A DNA stretch of 23,282 bases, taken from NCBI GenBank assembly GCA_947446335.1, contig CANFGA010000006.1, forward strand, positions 1 through 23,282, given 5' to 3'. Origin of the DNA: Oxalobacteraceae bacterium. GTDB lineage: Bacteria > Pseudomonadota > Gammaproteobacteria > Burkholderiales > Burkholderiaceae_D. The notes below the pieces were generated by a model that was not told the origin of the DNA, made no database searches, and saw nothing but the letters and a program-made list of their open reading frames with translations. Each line of letters begins with the position of its first letter. Positions within the stretch are counted from its first letter, which is position 1. A program made the position numbers and the translations under genes. This document shows, in pieces, positions 16,681-23,282 of this stretch.

Positions 16681-17616
16681 ATGGTGAGAACAGATAATTT
16701 CTTGGAAGTGATACACGAACTGGTGGCTTTTGTCCGAGTAGCGGAGGCTGGTAGTTTTTCAGCGGCTGCTCGGCGCCATGGAATGACGCCTTCAGCGGTC
16801 AGCCGCCAGGTCGCACGTTTGGAGAAAACCATGGGCGTATCGCTCATGCAACGCACGACCCGGCATATGCGCCTGACCGAGGCAGGAATGGAGGTACTGC
16901 AGCAGGGGCGAGAAATGGTCGCGGCGGCTGAGGCATCCATGCGCGTTGCCGAGGGCCATGTGGGCTTACCCAGAGGGCTTGTTCGCATCAGCGCACCCAA
17001 GGCGTTCGCCCGTCACGTGCTGCACCAGCCCTTGCTGGCCTTCCTGCATAGCTATCCCGACGTGGACATACATCTGCTGGCGACCGACCAGTTCGTCGAT
17101 CCTTTGCGCGAAGGTTTTGACCTTGTGGTCCGCCTGACCGACGACCCACCGCAAGGTATGGTGGCTCGCACGCTGATGCCTGTGAAGCAAATGGTGCTGG
17201 CTAGCCCGTCCTATCTGGCATCCAACCCATGCATTACCATTCCTGAAGATCTGATGGCCCATAGCTGTCTGTCGATCGGCGAGCAGAAACGCGACAGTCG
17301 CTGGCGATTCGCGCGCGGCGACGACCAAGTGGAAGTGACCGTCGCTGGCCGCTACACATTGAATCACAGCGTGATGCGCCTGGAGGCGGTAGAGGCAGGC
17401 CTGGGCGTGGGGTGCGTACCGGATTTCGTGGCGCTTGATGCAATTGCGGCCGAGCGAGTGGTTCGTTTGCTACCCGACTGGGCATTTGACACCAACTATC
17501 AGGGCATGGCGTATCTGCTTTTTCTCCCGTCCCGCTACACCACCCCGAAGGTGCGCGTGCTGATCGATCACCTTGTGAGTGCGCTTAAACCGTTGGCTCC
17601 GCCGCCGACAACCTGA
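16681..17616 (+). CDS. LysR-family regulator of cargo module 2
   Basis: 311 residues. The winged helix-turn-helix (about 12-70) contains FSAAARRHGMTPSAVSRQVA and LMQRTTRHMRLTEAG. The effector domain follows with LVRISAPKAFARHVLHQPLL and EGFDLVVRLTDDP. The start at ATG 16681 is set by AGGAG six bases upstream; an in-frame ATG at 16660 lies inside the operator palindrome and has no ribosome site. It diverges from the ligase-oxygenase-exporter operon and very probably regulates it. It belongs to the same CrgA-like branch as the module-1 regulator but is clearly a separate gene, more GC-rich. Confidence 0.92.
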   Translation: MVRTDNFLEVIHELVAFVRVAEAGSFSAAARRHGMTPSAVSRQVARLEKTMGVSLMQRTTRHMRLTEAGMEVLQQGREMVAAAEASMRVAEGHVGLPRGLVRISAPKAFARHVLHQPLLAFLHSYPDVDIHLLATDQFVDPLREGFDLVVRLTDDPPQGMVARTLMPVKQMVLASPSYLASNPCITIPEDLMAHSCLSIGEQKRDSRWRFARGDDQVEVTVAGRYTLNHSVMRLEAVEAGLGVGCVPDFVALDAIAAERVVRLLPDWAFDTNYQGMAYLLFLPSRYTTPKVRVLIDHLVSALKPLAPPPTT

Positions 17617-17836
17617 CCCTTTGCATTGCACCGAGATTAATTGTGGGTTTTCCAGCTCACCGCTGACATTTCAGTTGATTCAATAGGGGTACGTTTAAAC
17701 AAACGACACTTTTGTTTTATAGAATTCGATGGAAGAACACACGCCGGTACAGGCGTAAAGTGCCATTTGGCGGCACTTTGTTGGCGCTGATTGAATATTG
17801 CCCCCCGGTGGGTCAATTTTCGGTCAGCAGCAACAC
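17617..17836. other. Spacer after cargo module 2, possible mobile-element scar
   Basis: No gene is seen. A perfect hairpin AAAGTGCC-N7-GGCACTTT (17757-17779) lies about 140 bp past the LysR stop and could stop transcription, though its T-run is short. The stretch around 17800-17825 (GGTGGGTCAATTTTC) looks like the edge of an old insertion sequence, perhaps of the IS21 family, but this is recalled resemblance only. Confidence 0.35.
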
Positions 17837-17953
17837 CTGTCCTGGGCGGACATGGATGACGCTGATTGATTCTGCCGTTGGCTGGTGGAACGCGTATTGG
17901 ATCAACTCCAATTTTTCGTGACGGAATTTTCGGCGGTTTGGGCTTACAACCCC
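17837..17953 (+). repeat. Outer 117-bp right end of the transposon, with IRR at 17919-17953
   Basis: The 35-bp end is the exact reverse complement of the left repeat. The whole 117 bp repeat 13414-13530 with one mismatch and include only the last 11 codons (including the stop) of the small right-end ORF, so this copy is a truncated duplicate. Confidence 0.95.
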
Positions 17954-17958
17954 AGGCT
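17954..17958 (+). repeat. Right copy of the target-site duplication (AGGCT)
   Basis: It matches 3234-3238 and is followed at 17959-17961 by TGA, the displaced natural stop codon of the FlxA-like gene. Confidence 0.95.
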
Positions 17959-17967
17959 TGAACCGAT

Positions 17968-19293
17968 TCAACTGGCCGGCGCCAGCGGCAACGTCATCGT
18001 CATGCACAAGCCACCGGCGCTGCGGTTGCGCGCCGTGATGCTGCCCCGATGCGCCTTGAACACTTGCTGTGCAATCGCCAGTCCCAGACCATGTCCTTCG
18101 GTCGACTCGCCACCGGCGCGAAAAAATGGCTGAAAAATCGCCTCCAGGTCACAAGCGGCCACCCCCGGGCCGCAGTCCAACACGCTGATCTGCCAATGCT
18201 GCGCGCTGCTCTCCACCCGCAGTTCGACGCCAGCGCCCACCGGGCTGTACTTGATCGCATTGCGCACCACGTTTTCGATGGCGCGCGCCAGTAACTCGGC
18301 TTGCCCGATCACGCGCACATCGGCCTCGCCCACCAGTTCGATCCGGCCCTGCTGCGCCGCCGCTTCGAAACGCGCATCTTCGACCAGAGCGTCGATCAAG
18401 TCGGCCATGCTGATTTCTTCATGGCCGGCATTGAGCGCACCGGCTTCGAGGCGCGCCAGCGTCAGCAATTGATCCACCAGCTTGTCCATGCGCACGCTTT
18501 CGCGTTCGATGCGCGCCAGCCAGGTAGTCGCCTTGTCGGGTTGCTGCTGTGCCAGGCCGATCGCCGCCTGCATGCGCGCCAAGGGCGAGCGCAACTCGTG
18601 CGACACATCATGCAGCAACCGGGTTTGCGCATCGAGCAGGCTGCGCAACAGGCCGGTCATGCGGTCAAAATCGCGCCTGAGATCGCTCAATTCATCGCCG
18701 CGCCGGGCATCCGGAAAGCGCGGCGCCAGATCTCCGCCCGAGGCCGCTTCAAACGCCAGGCGCAGGTCGCGGATCGGGCGTGAAAAATACCAGGCCAGCA
18801 ATGCGGCAAACAGCAGGCTCACCAGAATCGCTGCAGCCAGCGGCACCAGCGGGTGGAATTTCCGCCCTGGCGGCGGTCCGTCGTGCTGGTGCCCGATCGA
18901 CGGCAAGAACAACAGATAACGATGGCCATCCACAGCGTTCATTTCGCGCACCGCGCGCTGCCGGGCGCCTTGCTGCCAGATCGCGCGCGCCTGCGCCAGC
19001 ATCGCGGGCTCGACCTGACGCCCTAGCAACTCGCGGCCAAGCTCATCAACGGCAAACAGGTGGTGCCGTTGCATGTTTGCCAGCAAGCCGCGCAGCGCGC
19101 CGGTGCCGCCGAACTTCAGGGTCGCCGCAGCCGAATCGAGCGCCATTTGCGCCGGCGGGCTGCTGTCGAGCACAGGTCCACTCGCATGCATGCGCGCCCG
19201 GTTCTGCAGCCAGATCGTGCCGCCGATGCCGACAGTGGCGGTCAACTGGGCCAGAAAAATGCACAGAAAAAATTTCCAGAACAATCGGCCCAC
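17968..19293 (-). CDS. Sensor histidine kinase, CpxA-like
   Basis: 441 residues, starting at GTG 19293, three bases after the response-regulator stop. A first membrane segment (about 7-28), a periplasmic sensor loop (about 29-148) and a second membrane segment (about 150-170) are followed by a HAMP linker. The dimerisation helix has phospho-acceptor His232 (LLHDVSHELRSPLARM). The ATPase shows the N box (ENVVRN, Asn341/Asn345), DCGPGV (373-378) and GHGLGLAIAQQ (400-410). The periplasmic part is short and His/Pro-rich near its end (GHQHDGPPPG). It would sense an envelope signal and phosphorylate the partner regulator. Its stop lies only six bases from the former stop of the convergent FlxA-like gene, so the transposon landed just beyond its 3' end without damaging it. 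Confidence 0.92.
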   Translation of the reverse strand: MGRLFWKFFLCIFLAQLTATVGIGGTIWLQNRARMHASGPVLDSSPPAQMALDSAAATLKFGGTGALRGLLANMQRHHLFAVDELGRELLGRQVEPAMLAQARAIWQQGARQRAVREMNAVDGHRYLLFLPSIGHQHDGPPPGRKFHPLVPLAAAILVSLLFAALLAWYFSRPIRDLRLAFEAASGGDLAPRFPDARRGDELSDLRRDFDRMTGLLRSLLDAQTRLLHDVSHELRSPLARMQAAIGLAQQQPDKATTWLARIERESVRMDKLVDQLLTLARLEAGALNAGHEEISMADLIDALVEDARFEAAAQQGRIELVGEADVRVIGQAELLARAIENVVRNAIKYSPVGAGVELRVESSAQHWQISVLDCGPGVAACDLEAIFQPFFRAGGESTEGHGLGLAIAQQVFKAHRGSITARNRSAGGLCMTMTLPLAPAS

Positions 19294-19296
19294 GGC

Positions 19297-19986
19297 TCAA
19301 TCCTTGATCAACTGGTAACCCAACCGGTAGACGGTTTGCAGGCAAGAGCGGCCATCGGCCAACTGGCCCAATTTGCGGCGCAAACTGCTCAAATGGACGT
19401 CAATATTGCGGTCAAAGCGGGCCAGCGGTCGGCCCAGCCCCTGCTCGGACAGCAGATTTTTGCTCACCGGCCGCCCGGCACCGCGCGCCAGCACGGCCAG
19501 CAGATTGAATTCGGTGCTAGTCAATTCCAGCTTGACACCGGCCCAGGCGGCACGGCGCTGCTCCGGCCAGATCGTCAACTGGCCCACGCTGAGCTCTGGC
19601 AAACCAGTCCGGTCCGACGGCACGCCCCAGCTGCGGCGCAAGATGGCGCGGATGCGGGCCGCTAATTCGCGTGGACTGCACGGCTTGGTCACGTAATCGT
19701 CGGCGCCCAGTTCCAGGCCGACGATGCGATCGGTATCGTCGCCGCGCCCGGTCAGCATCAAGATCGGCAAGCGGCTCGCCATGCGGATGCGACGCAAGGT
19801 TTCCAATCCATTCATGCGCGGCATCGTCACATCCAGAATGGCGATCGCATACAAGTCGGTCAGCGCTTCGGCGGTGCCAGCGTGTCCGTCATGCACAGCC
19901 TTGACCTCGAATCCATCCTGTTCCAGATATTGCTGGAACAGGCATGTCAGTTCAACGTCATCGTCTATCAGCAGTACCTTGCCCAT
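19297..19986 (-). CDS. OmpR-family response regulator, CpxR-like
   Basis: 229 residues. The receiver domain has the acidic pocket Asp8-Asp10, phosphorylation site Asp52 (AILDVTMP), Thr79 and Lys101 (DYVTKPCS). The C-terminal winged helix (about 130-229) contains GLGRPLARFDRNIDVHLSSL, a recognition region close to that of enterobacterial CpxR. The start is ATG 19986. It heads the operon with the kinase. Three GTAAA half-sites lie about 96-130 bp upstream of its start, suggesting that it activates or represses its own operon and the divergent Ser-rich gene. Confidence 0.92.
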   Translation of the reverse strand: MGKVLLIDDDVELTCLFQQYLEQDGFEVKAVHDGHAGTAEALTDLYAIAILDVTMPRMNGLETLRRIRMASRLPILMLTGRGDDTDRIVGLELGADDYVTKPCSPRELAARIRAILRRSWGVPSDRTGLPELSVGQLTIWPEQRRAAWAGVKLELTSTEFNLLAVLARGAGRPVSKNLLSEQGLGRPLARFDRNIDVHLSSLRRKLGQLADGRSCLQTVYRLGYQLIKD

Positions 19987-20082
19987 CGCAGCGCTTCACT
20001 CGAATTTCAATTCGCCGATCATAACAAACAGCCGCCGCCGCGCCACACCGTGGCGGCCATTTCCTCTGAGAAATGCCTGATC

Positions 20083-20118
20083 TTTACATCCTTTTACCTC
20101 TTGCCGGCAGCCCTTTAC
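20083..20118 (-). promoter_or_regulatory. CpxR-type operator with three half-sites in the divergent region
   Basis: The plus strand has TTTAC at 20083-20087, 20093-20097 and 20114-20118, i.e. GTAAA on the minus strand, spaced 10 and 21 bp (one and two helical turns). The first two form the exact CpxR consensus GTAAA-N5-GTAAA. The site lies between the response regulator (start 19986) and the Ser-rich gene (start 20265). A TATGAT -10 candidate for the regulator operon is at 20023-20018 on the minus strand. Confidence 0.65.
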
Positions 20119-20264
20119 ATCGGTATCGCCGACAATCAGGCAGCGCCGTGTAGGGTCAGGCCATGCCCGCTTGAACTGGTCCGGACTTGGCCCGCACCCT
20201 GCGCAATGCATCGATGGCGCGAGCCAGGCCACGCCCATTCGCCTTCAACCAGCAAAGGAAATCC

Positions 20265-20954
20265 ATGAGCATCAGTGCCTTGACATCGGGTAGCACGGCA
20301 ATTGGTTTTGTCAGCCAATTGAGCAAGTTGAGCAAAACGAGCAATGCCGACAGCACCGTCAGCGCAGCAAGTGCGCCGCCGGATCGCCCTGCCGACGGCG
20401 GCGGATTCCTGGGCGCGATCGCCAGTGCATTGGCTAGCATCGGCGTGAGCAGCAGTGGCAGCAGTAGTGGAACGACCAGCAGCGCGACCAGCGACGGCAC
20501 GACCGACCCCACCTCAAGCACCACCTCGGACACCAGCAGCGCGACCCAGGCCTTGAGCACGTTCCTGGGCAACTTGATGGCCAGTTTGCAAAATCAATCC
20601 GATACGGCATCGAGCTCGGCATCCGACAGTGGATCGGCCAATGGCGTGGCGACAGCCTACGGCCCTGGCCACAAGCACGGTGGCGGCCAGATCGAAGCCG
20701 ACTTGCAAAGCCTGATCCAGAGCCTGGCATCAAGCAGCAGCGCGACCGATGCCAGCGCATCGAGTTCCGCCACAACATCGAGCGACGACAGCAAGCTCGA
20801 AACGTCGTTCAAAAGCTTGCTCACTGCGCTGGGTGGCAGCAGTGCAAGCGATTCAAGCAATTCAAGCAATCAGCTGACCAGCTTCCTGAAGGCGCTGTCG
20901 AACAACATGAATGGCGGCAGTTCCAGCGGCAATCTGGTCAACACCATGGCGTGA
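20265..20954 (+). CDS. Ser/Ala-rich repeat protein of unknown function, divergent from the CpxR-like regulator
   Basis: 229 residues, about one third Ser, with Ala, Thr and Gly; not a family I recognise. The ATG at 20265 (MSISALTSGST) has AAAGGAA at 20254-20260; an upstream in-frame start would add a basic stretch unlike the rest. Four short amphipathic helices of similar form are set in low-complexity Ser/Thr linkers: near 93-110 (ATQALSTFLGNLMASLQN), 142-155 (IEADLQSLIQSLAS), 178-190 (LETSFKSLLTALG) and 202-216 (NQLTSFLKALSNNMN). A Gly/His patch (GPGHKHGGGQ, 133-142) might bind metal. There is no signal peptide or membrane segment. Like the FlxA-like protein it is a signal-less Ser/Ala-rich protein preceded by CpxR-type boxes, so the two may be co-regulated partners. 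Confidence 0.7.
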   Translation: MSISALTSGSTAIGFVSQLSKLSKTSNADSTVSAASAPPDRPADGGGFLGAIASALASIGVSSSGSSSGTTSSATSDGTTDPTSSTTSDTSSATQALSTFLGNLMASLQNQSDTASSSASDSGSANGVATAYGPGHKHGGGQIEADLQSLIQSLASSSSATDASASSSATTSSDDSKLETSFKSLLTALGGSSASDSSNSSNQLTSFLKALSNNMNGGSSSGNLVNTMA

Positions 20955-21285
20955 TGGCTATTCATTGATTTAAAGTGACTGTTCGGGCTGGCCAGGATTG
21001 CCGGCTTCAGGCGGCGCGATGCGCTGCCTGCATTGGCGGTTTGAGTTGTGTTCGCTCAACTTCCAAGTCGGTAACTCAGATCAATATCGCAGCAGGGGTA
21101 CGGAAGCGATTCGAAGCGGACCGATCAGCTTGGCACGCATTTTTTAGTGCCTGCCGGGAAGGTATTTTCGAATGCGCGGCGTACCGAAACCAGCGATTTT
21201 TCGTCGTCGACAAGCGCCGACGCCGGCTTGATGTGAGCCGGCAACAGCCTCGATTCGACAGCGATGCCATCAGAGAGGCAGTGAC
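20955..21285. other. Gene-free stretch
   Basis: 331 bp between the Ser-rich gene and the next ORF. A short plus-strand frame (20975-21289) is open, but it is Cys/Arg-rich without a family look, has no good ribosome site and overlaps the next start, so it is not called. No RNA gene or convincing terminator was seen. Confidence 0.4.
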
Positions 21286-21717
21286 ATGAATATAGCAGCA
21301 TCGAAGGAAGTCAAGCAGTTGAACGTGCCATATTGGATGAATCTGGACTTGGTATCGGGCTATCAGGATTCGATAGTCTCCAACTACCGCCACATGCTGT
21401 TTGGCATCGACCTGGCTCACGCCTGGCTCAACCTGGCGCCCAAATTCCTGGCGCAAACAATCAATCCCTGGTCCTTTTCACTGGTCAATCTGACCAATGA
21501 AATGAAAGGCAGCGGCCCTCTGGAAGGCAACATCATCACCGAGGTGGCCAGCTATGGGAGCCAGTTGGGGACGATCATCGACTTCCTGGAGTTGCTTGAG
21601 AAGCGTCTTGATGGCAGGTCCGCCTTGAACGAAGAAGAAATCTACCGGAGACACAAGTTCAAGCACCTCGCAGCAGACATCGACAAGGCAAAGCATTTGC
21701 GCGTCATCGACTTGTAG
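21286..21717 (+). CDS. Hypothetical protein, 143 residues
   Basis: GAGAGG (21273-21278) precedes the ATG at 21286. The product is soluble and mixed alpha-helical: an aromatic-rich middle (YWMNLDLVSGYQDSIVSNYR, FGIDLAHAWLNLAPKFL) and a charged helical end (FLELLEKRLDGRSALNEEEI). No signal peptide, membrane segment or catalytic motif is evident, and I do not recognise the family. It stands alone on the plus strand before the LexA-controlled imuA gene and ends about 195 bp before that box. An imperfect hairpin (TCGTGTTT 21742-21749 with AAACACGA 21766-21773) lies just downstream and might terminate it. Confidence 0.65.
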   Translation: MNIAASKEVKQLNVPYWMNLDLVSGYQDSIVSNYRHMLFGIDLAHAWLNLAPKFLAQTINPWSFSLVNLTNEMKGSGPLEGNIITEVASYGSQLGTIIDFLELLEKRLDGRSALNEEEIYRRHKFKHLAADIDKAKHLRVIDL

Positions 21718-21912
21718 GCGTTGGAGGCAAGCTGCGCCCGGTCGTGTTTTCCTCCAGGCGAAAAGAAACACGAACACGAGCTAATGACGACTATCGATTG
21801 ATTTCAAAGCACCATGAAAATAGTGTTTCAGCGGCCGGTCGTCAAGCAGAGGCCGCCGCTGCAGGTCTAGACACCATCAAATCATTGGTGCAATTCTTTA
21901 ACTCCTGAATTA

Positions 21913-21932
21913 TACTGTACGTTTATACAGTA
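21913..21932 (+). promoter_or_regulatory. LexA (SOS) box upstream of imuA
   Basis: A 20-bp site with TACTGT and ACAGTA arms, i.e. CTGT-N8-ACAG, the beta/gammaproteobacterial LexA consensus, 47 bp before the imuA start. A TATACT (21911-21916) overlaps it as a possible -10, so LexA binding would block transcription until DNA damage. Confidence 0.88.
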
Positions 21933-21979
21933 ATTTGACGTTGTTCAGCATCGCGGCAACGTCGTTCAGCGAGAAATTC

Positions 21980-22723
21980 ATGTTGATACCTGCCGTCACA
22001 CCGACCGAGTCTGATCGCTCCCGGCTTCAGTTGCTTTTGCCAGACATCTGGCGGGCGAGCGAACTGGCGATCTCGAGAGCCACCACGTGCTCGACAGGGC
22101 ATGCGCTGCTCGACGACGAGCTGCCGAATCAGGGCTGGCCACGCTCGATGCTGGTGGAACTTTTGCTGCAACAGGCGGGCATCGGCGAGATGCAACTGTT
22201 GAAGCCGGCGTTGGCCCATCTGTCCGAACATCAACGCATCGCACTGGTCCAACCGCCTTTTCCACCGCACGCCAAGGCCTGTGAAACATGGGGCATCGAT
22301 ACCAGCGCTCTATTATGGCTGCGTGCAAAGAGCACCGGCGATGCGCTCTGGAGCACCGAACAGATACTGAAGAATGGCAGCTGCGGCGCAGTGATTTTGT
22401 GGCAAACCAATATGCGCGCGGAATCGTTGCGGCGCTTGAGCCTGGCCGCTCAAAGTACCGACACCTGGTTCTGGCTGATGCGACCGATGGCTTGCGCCGC
22501 CGATGCATCGCCGGCACCGCTGCGATTGGCGTTGCGACCGGCACAAGCTGGCGTCGCCATCGATATCGTCAAACGCCGCGGGCCGCGCTGCGACACGCCA
22601 CTGTTCGTCCCGCTGGCAAGCATGCCTGCCGGACACCATCCACTGGAGCATGCTCATGCGATTGCTGTTCAGCCTGCATCTGCCGCTGTTGCCGCTCGAA
22701 GCGCTGCGTCCGTCCTGGTCTGA
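21980..22723 (+). CDS. imuA: ImuA, translesion-synthesis accessory protein
   Basis: 247 residues of the RecA/SulA-like ImuA family. It shows the usual opening (LLLPDIWRASEL), STGHALLDDELPNQGWPRSM, LVELLLQQAGIGEMQLLKPAL and the later ALWSTEQILKNGSCGAVILW and RRLSLAAQ. ImuA works with ImuB and the error-prone polymerase DnaE2 in damage-induced mutagenesis. The start at ATG 21980 (MLIPAVTPTES) fits the family; an in-frame start at 21935 lies almost on the LexA box. imuB overlaps its 3' end by 68 bp, indicating translational coupling. LexA control is supported by the box at 21913-21932. Confidence 0.9.
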   Translation: MLIPAVTPTESDRSRLQLLLPDIWRASELAISRATTCSTGHALLDDELPNQGWPRSMLVELLLQQAGIGEMQLLKPALAHLSEHQRIALVQPPFPPHAKACETWGIDTSALLWLRAKSTGDALWSTEQILKNGSCGAVILWQTNMRAESLRRLSLAAQSTDTWFWLMRPMACAADASPAPLRLALRPAQAGVAIDIVKRRGPRCDTPLFVPLASMPAGHHPLEHAHAIAVQPASAAVAARSAASVLV

Positions 22724-23282
22724 GCCGGGGCCCTGCGCAGTCTTGCACCAGGAACAGGTCGTCATCGCATCGCGCGAGGCCGCCATCCTTGGCGTCAAGG
22801 TCGGCATGCGCGCCGGCGGTGTCTGTGCGATCTCGCCCGCTACCAGGATGCTGGAACGCAGCCTGGAAAAAGAGCGCTCGGCGTTGGATGCAATCGCAAT
22901 GGCGCTGCTGCAATACACCCCTGACGTCACTTTCGCCGATGACTTCAGCATCGTGCTCGATGTCAGCGCCAGCCTGCGCCTGTTTGGCGGAGCACTGGTA
23001 CTGTGCAGAAACGTTGTCGCCAGCGTTGCCGCGCTCGGCTTCACGGCCAGCCTGGGCGCAGCTCCGACGGCAACAGGTGCGTGGCTGCTGGCTCGCAGCA
23101 GCAGAATCCGAGGCCAGCCGCTTGGGCGCCGCGCGCTGAAAATGAGCACGTTGACGCGGCGCCTCGATGCCTTGCCTTGCCATCTGGTGCCGACGACACA
23201 CCCTTGTCGCGATTGGCTCGCTGGCATCGGCGCCCGCAATCTGGGCGCGCTGCGCCGGTTGCCGCGCGCCGGCCTGATGCGC
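22656..23282 (+). CDS. imuB: ImuB, Y-family polymerase-like protein, N-terminal part (cut by window edge)
   Basis: 209 residues are visible, starting MRLLFSLHLPLLPLEALRPS and continuing VVIASREAAILGVKVGMRAG, YTPDVTFADDFSIVLDVSAS and LRLFGGALVL. This is the ImuB pattern, a Y-family (DinB-like) fold in which the polymerase acidic residues are not kept, so it acts as a clamp-binding hub rather than a polymerase. ATG 22656 is chosen because GGAG (22645-22648) is seven bases before it; ATG 22650 is too close. It overlaps the imuA end by 68 bp. dnaE2 would be expected just beyond the window. Confidence 0.9.
   Translation, partial: MRLLFSLHLPLLPLEALRPSWSEPGPCAVLHQEQVVIASREAAILGVKVGMRAGGVCAISPATRMLERSLEKERSALDAIAMALLQYTPDVTFADDFSIVLDVSASLRLFGGALVLCRNVVASVAALGFTASLGAAPTATGAWLLARSSRIRGQPLGRRALKMSTLTRRLDALPCHLVPTTHPCRDWLAGIGARNLGALRRLPRAGLMR

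Larger units (their letters stand above)
3239..17953. mobile_element. Tn3-family transposon, 14,715 bp, with two cargo modules
   Basis: The element is bounded by perfect 35-bp inverted repeats that start GGGGTTGTAAGCCC and end CCGTCA on the inside, and by AGGCT target duplications. Left to right it carries tnpA and tnpR (both minus strand), a res-like region, cargo module 1 (FAD protein, CoA-transferase, cupin, EamA exporter, LysR), a small right-end ORF, an internal copy of the right end (13414-13530), cargo module 2 (EamA exporter, 2-oxoglutarate oxygenase, ArgG-like ligase, LysR), and the true right end. The matching target duplications lie at the outermost ends, so the whole unit either moved here in one event or gained module 2 by recombination at the right end. 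tnpA is frameshifted, so movement now probably needs a transposase in trans. No antibiotic- or metal-resistance gene is present. Confidence 0.93.

Noticed and set aside
17780..17836. IS21-family remnant before the right end
   Set aside because: The resemblance is from memory only and no transposase frame or terminal repeat can be seen, so it is mentioned but not called.
18301..18783. Plus-strand open frames opposite the histidine kinase
   Set aside because: They are antisense to H-box and HAMP coding sequence and have no plausible domain.
20975..21289. Possible 104-residue gene before the 143-residue hypothetical protein
   Set aside because: Arg/Cys-rich composition, no ribosome site, overlap with the better-supported start at 21286.
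21831..21856. GCGGCC/GGCCGC hairpin as a terminator
   Set aside because: A six-base stem with a 14-base loop and no T-run; too weak to call.
1..23282. CRISPR arrays, tRNA or rRNA genes, toxin-antitoxin or phage-defence genes
   Set aside because: No regularly spaced repeats, no RNA-gene signatures and no recognisable defence proteins were seen on either strand.

Overview
The window looks like a chromosome segment of a high-GC betaproteobacterium, most likely Burkholderiales and perhaps Oxalobacteraceae. The resident genes are GC-rich, and an imuA-imuB pair sits behind a LexA box of the beta/gammaproteobacterial CTGT-N8-ACAG type. The family-level placement is inference. The resident genes are interrupted by one large Tn3-family transposon (3239-17953, 14,715 bp). 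Its 35-bp terminal inverted repeats are perfect, and a 5-bp target duplication (AGGCT) flanks it.

Left resident part (1-3238): a truncated LysR regulator diverges from an Old Yellow Enzyme ene-reductase and a zinc-free medium-chain reductase, which form a probable electrophile/enone-reducing operon. Next comes a small FlxA-like coiled-coil protein. The transposon went in immediately before its stop codon, and that stop (TGA) now lies on the far side of the element at 17959-17961.

Transposon: the backbone is tnpA (minus strand, frameshifted), tnpR (overlapping tnpA by ATGA), a putative res region, and a small conserved-looking ORF next to the right end that carries a premature stop. There are two cargo modules. 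Module 1 (about 7190-12993) has a LysR regulator diverging from an operon for an EamA exporter, a cupin, a family I CoA-transferase and a YdhS-like FAD/NAD(P)-binding protein whose Rossmann start is split by a frameshift. Module 2 (about 13531-17616) has a LysR regulator diverging from an operon for an argininosuccinate-synthase-like ligase, a 2-oxoglutarate/Fe amino-acid hydroxylase-like protein and an EamA exporter, every junction being an ATGA stop/start overlap. Each module ends in the same 117-bp transposon right end, so module 2 is bracketed by direct repeats. Both modules follow the logic of tailoring enzymes plus an exporter plus a LysR sensor, which suggests mobile small-molecule production and export units. 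The products are unknown.

Right resident part (17954-23282): a CpxA/CpxR-like two-component system (histidine kinase and response regulator, minus strand), a divergent Ser/Ala-rich protein, an unrecognised 143-aa protein, then the SOS mutagenesis genes imuA and imuB (cut by the window end). Exact GTAAA-N5-GTAAA (CpxR-type) boxes occur both in the regulator/Ser-rich divergent region and upstream of the FlxA-like gene. Before the transposon arrived, this was therefore probably one compact locus (flxA-like, kinase, regulator, Ser-rich protein) with both outer genes under the control of the central two-component system.
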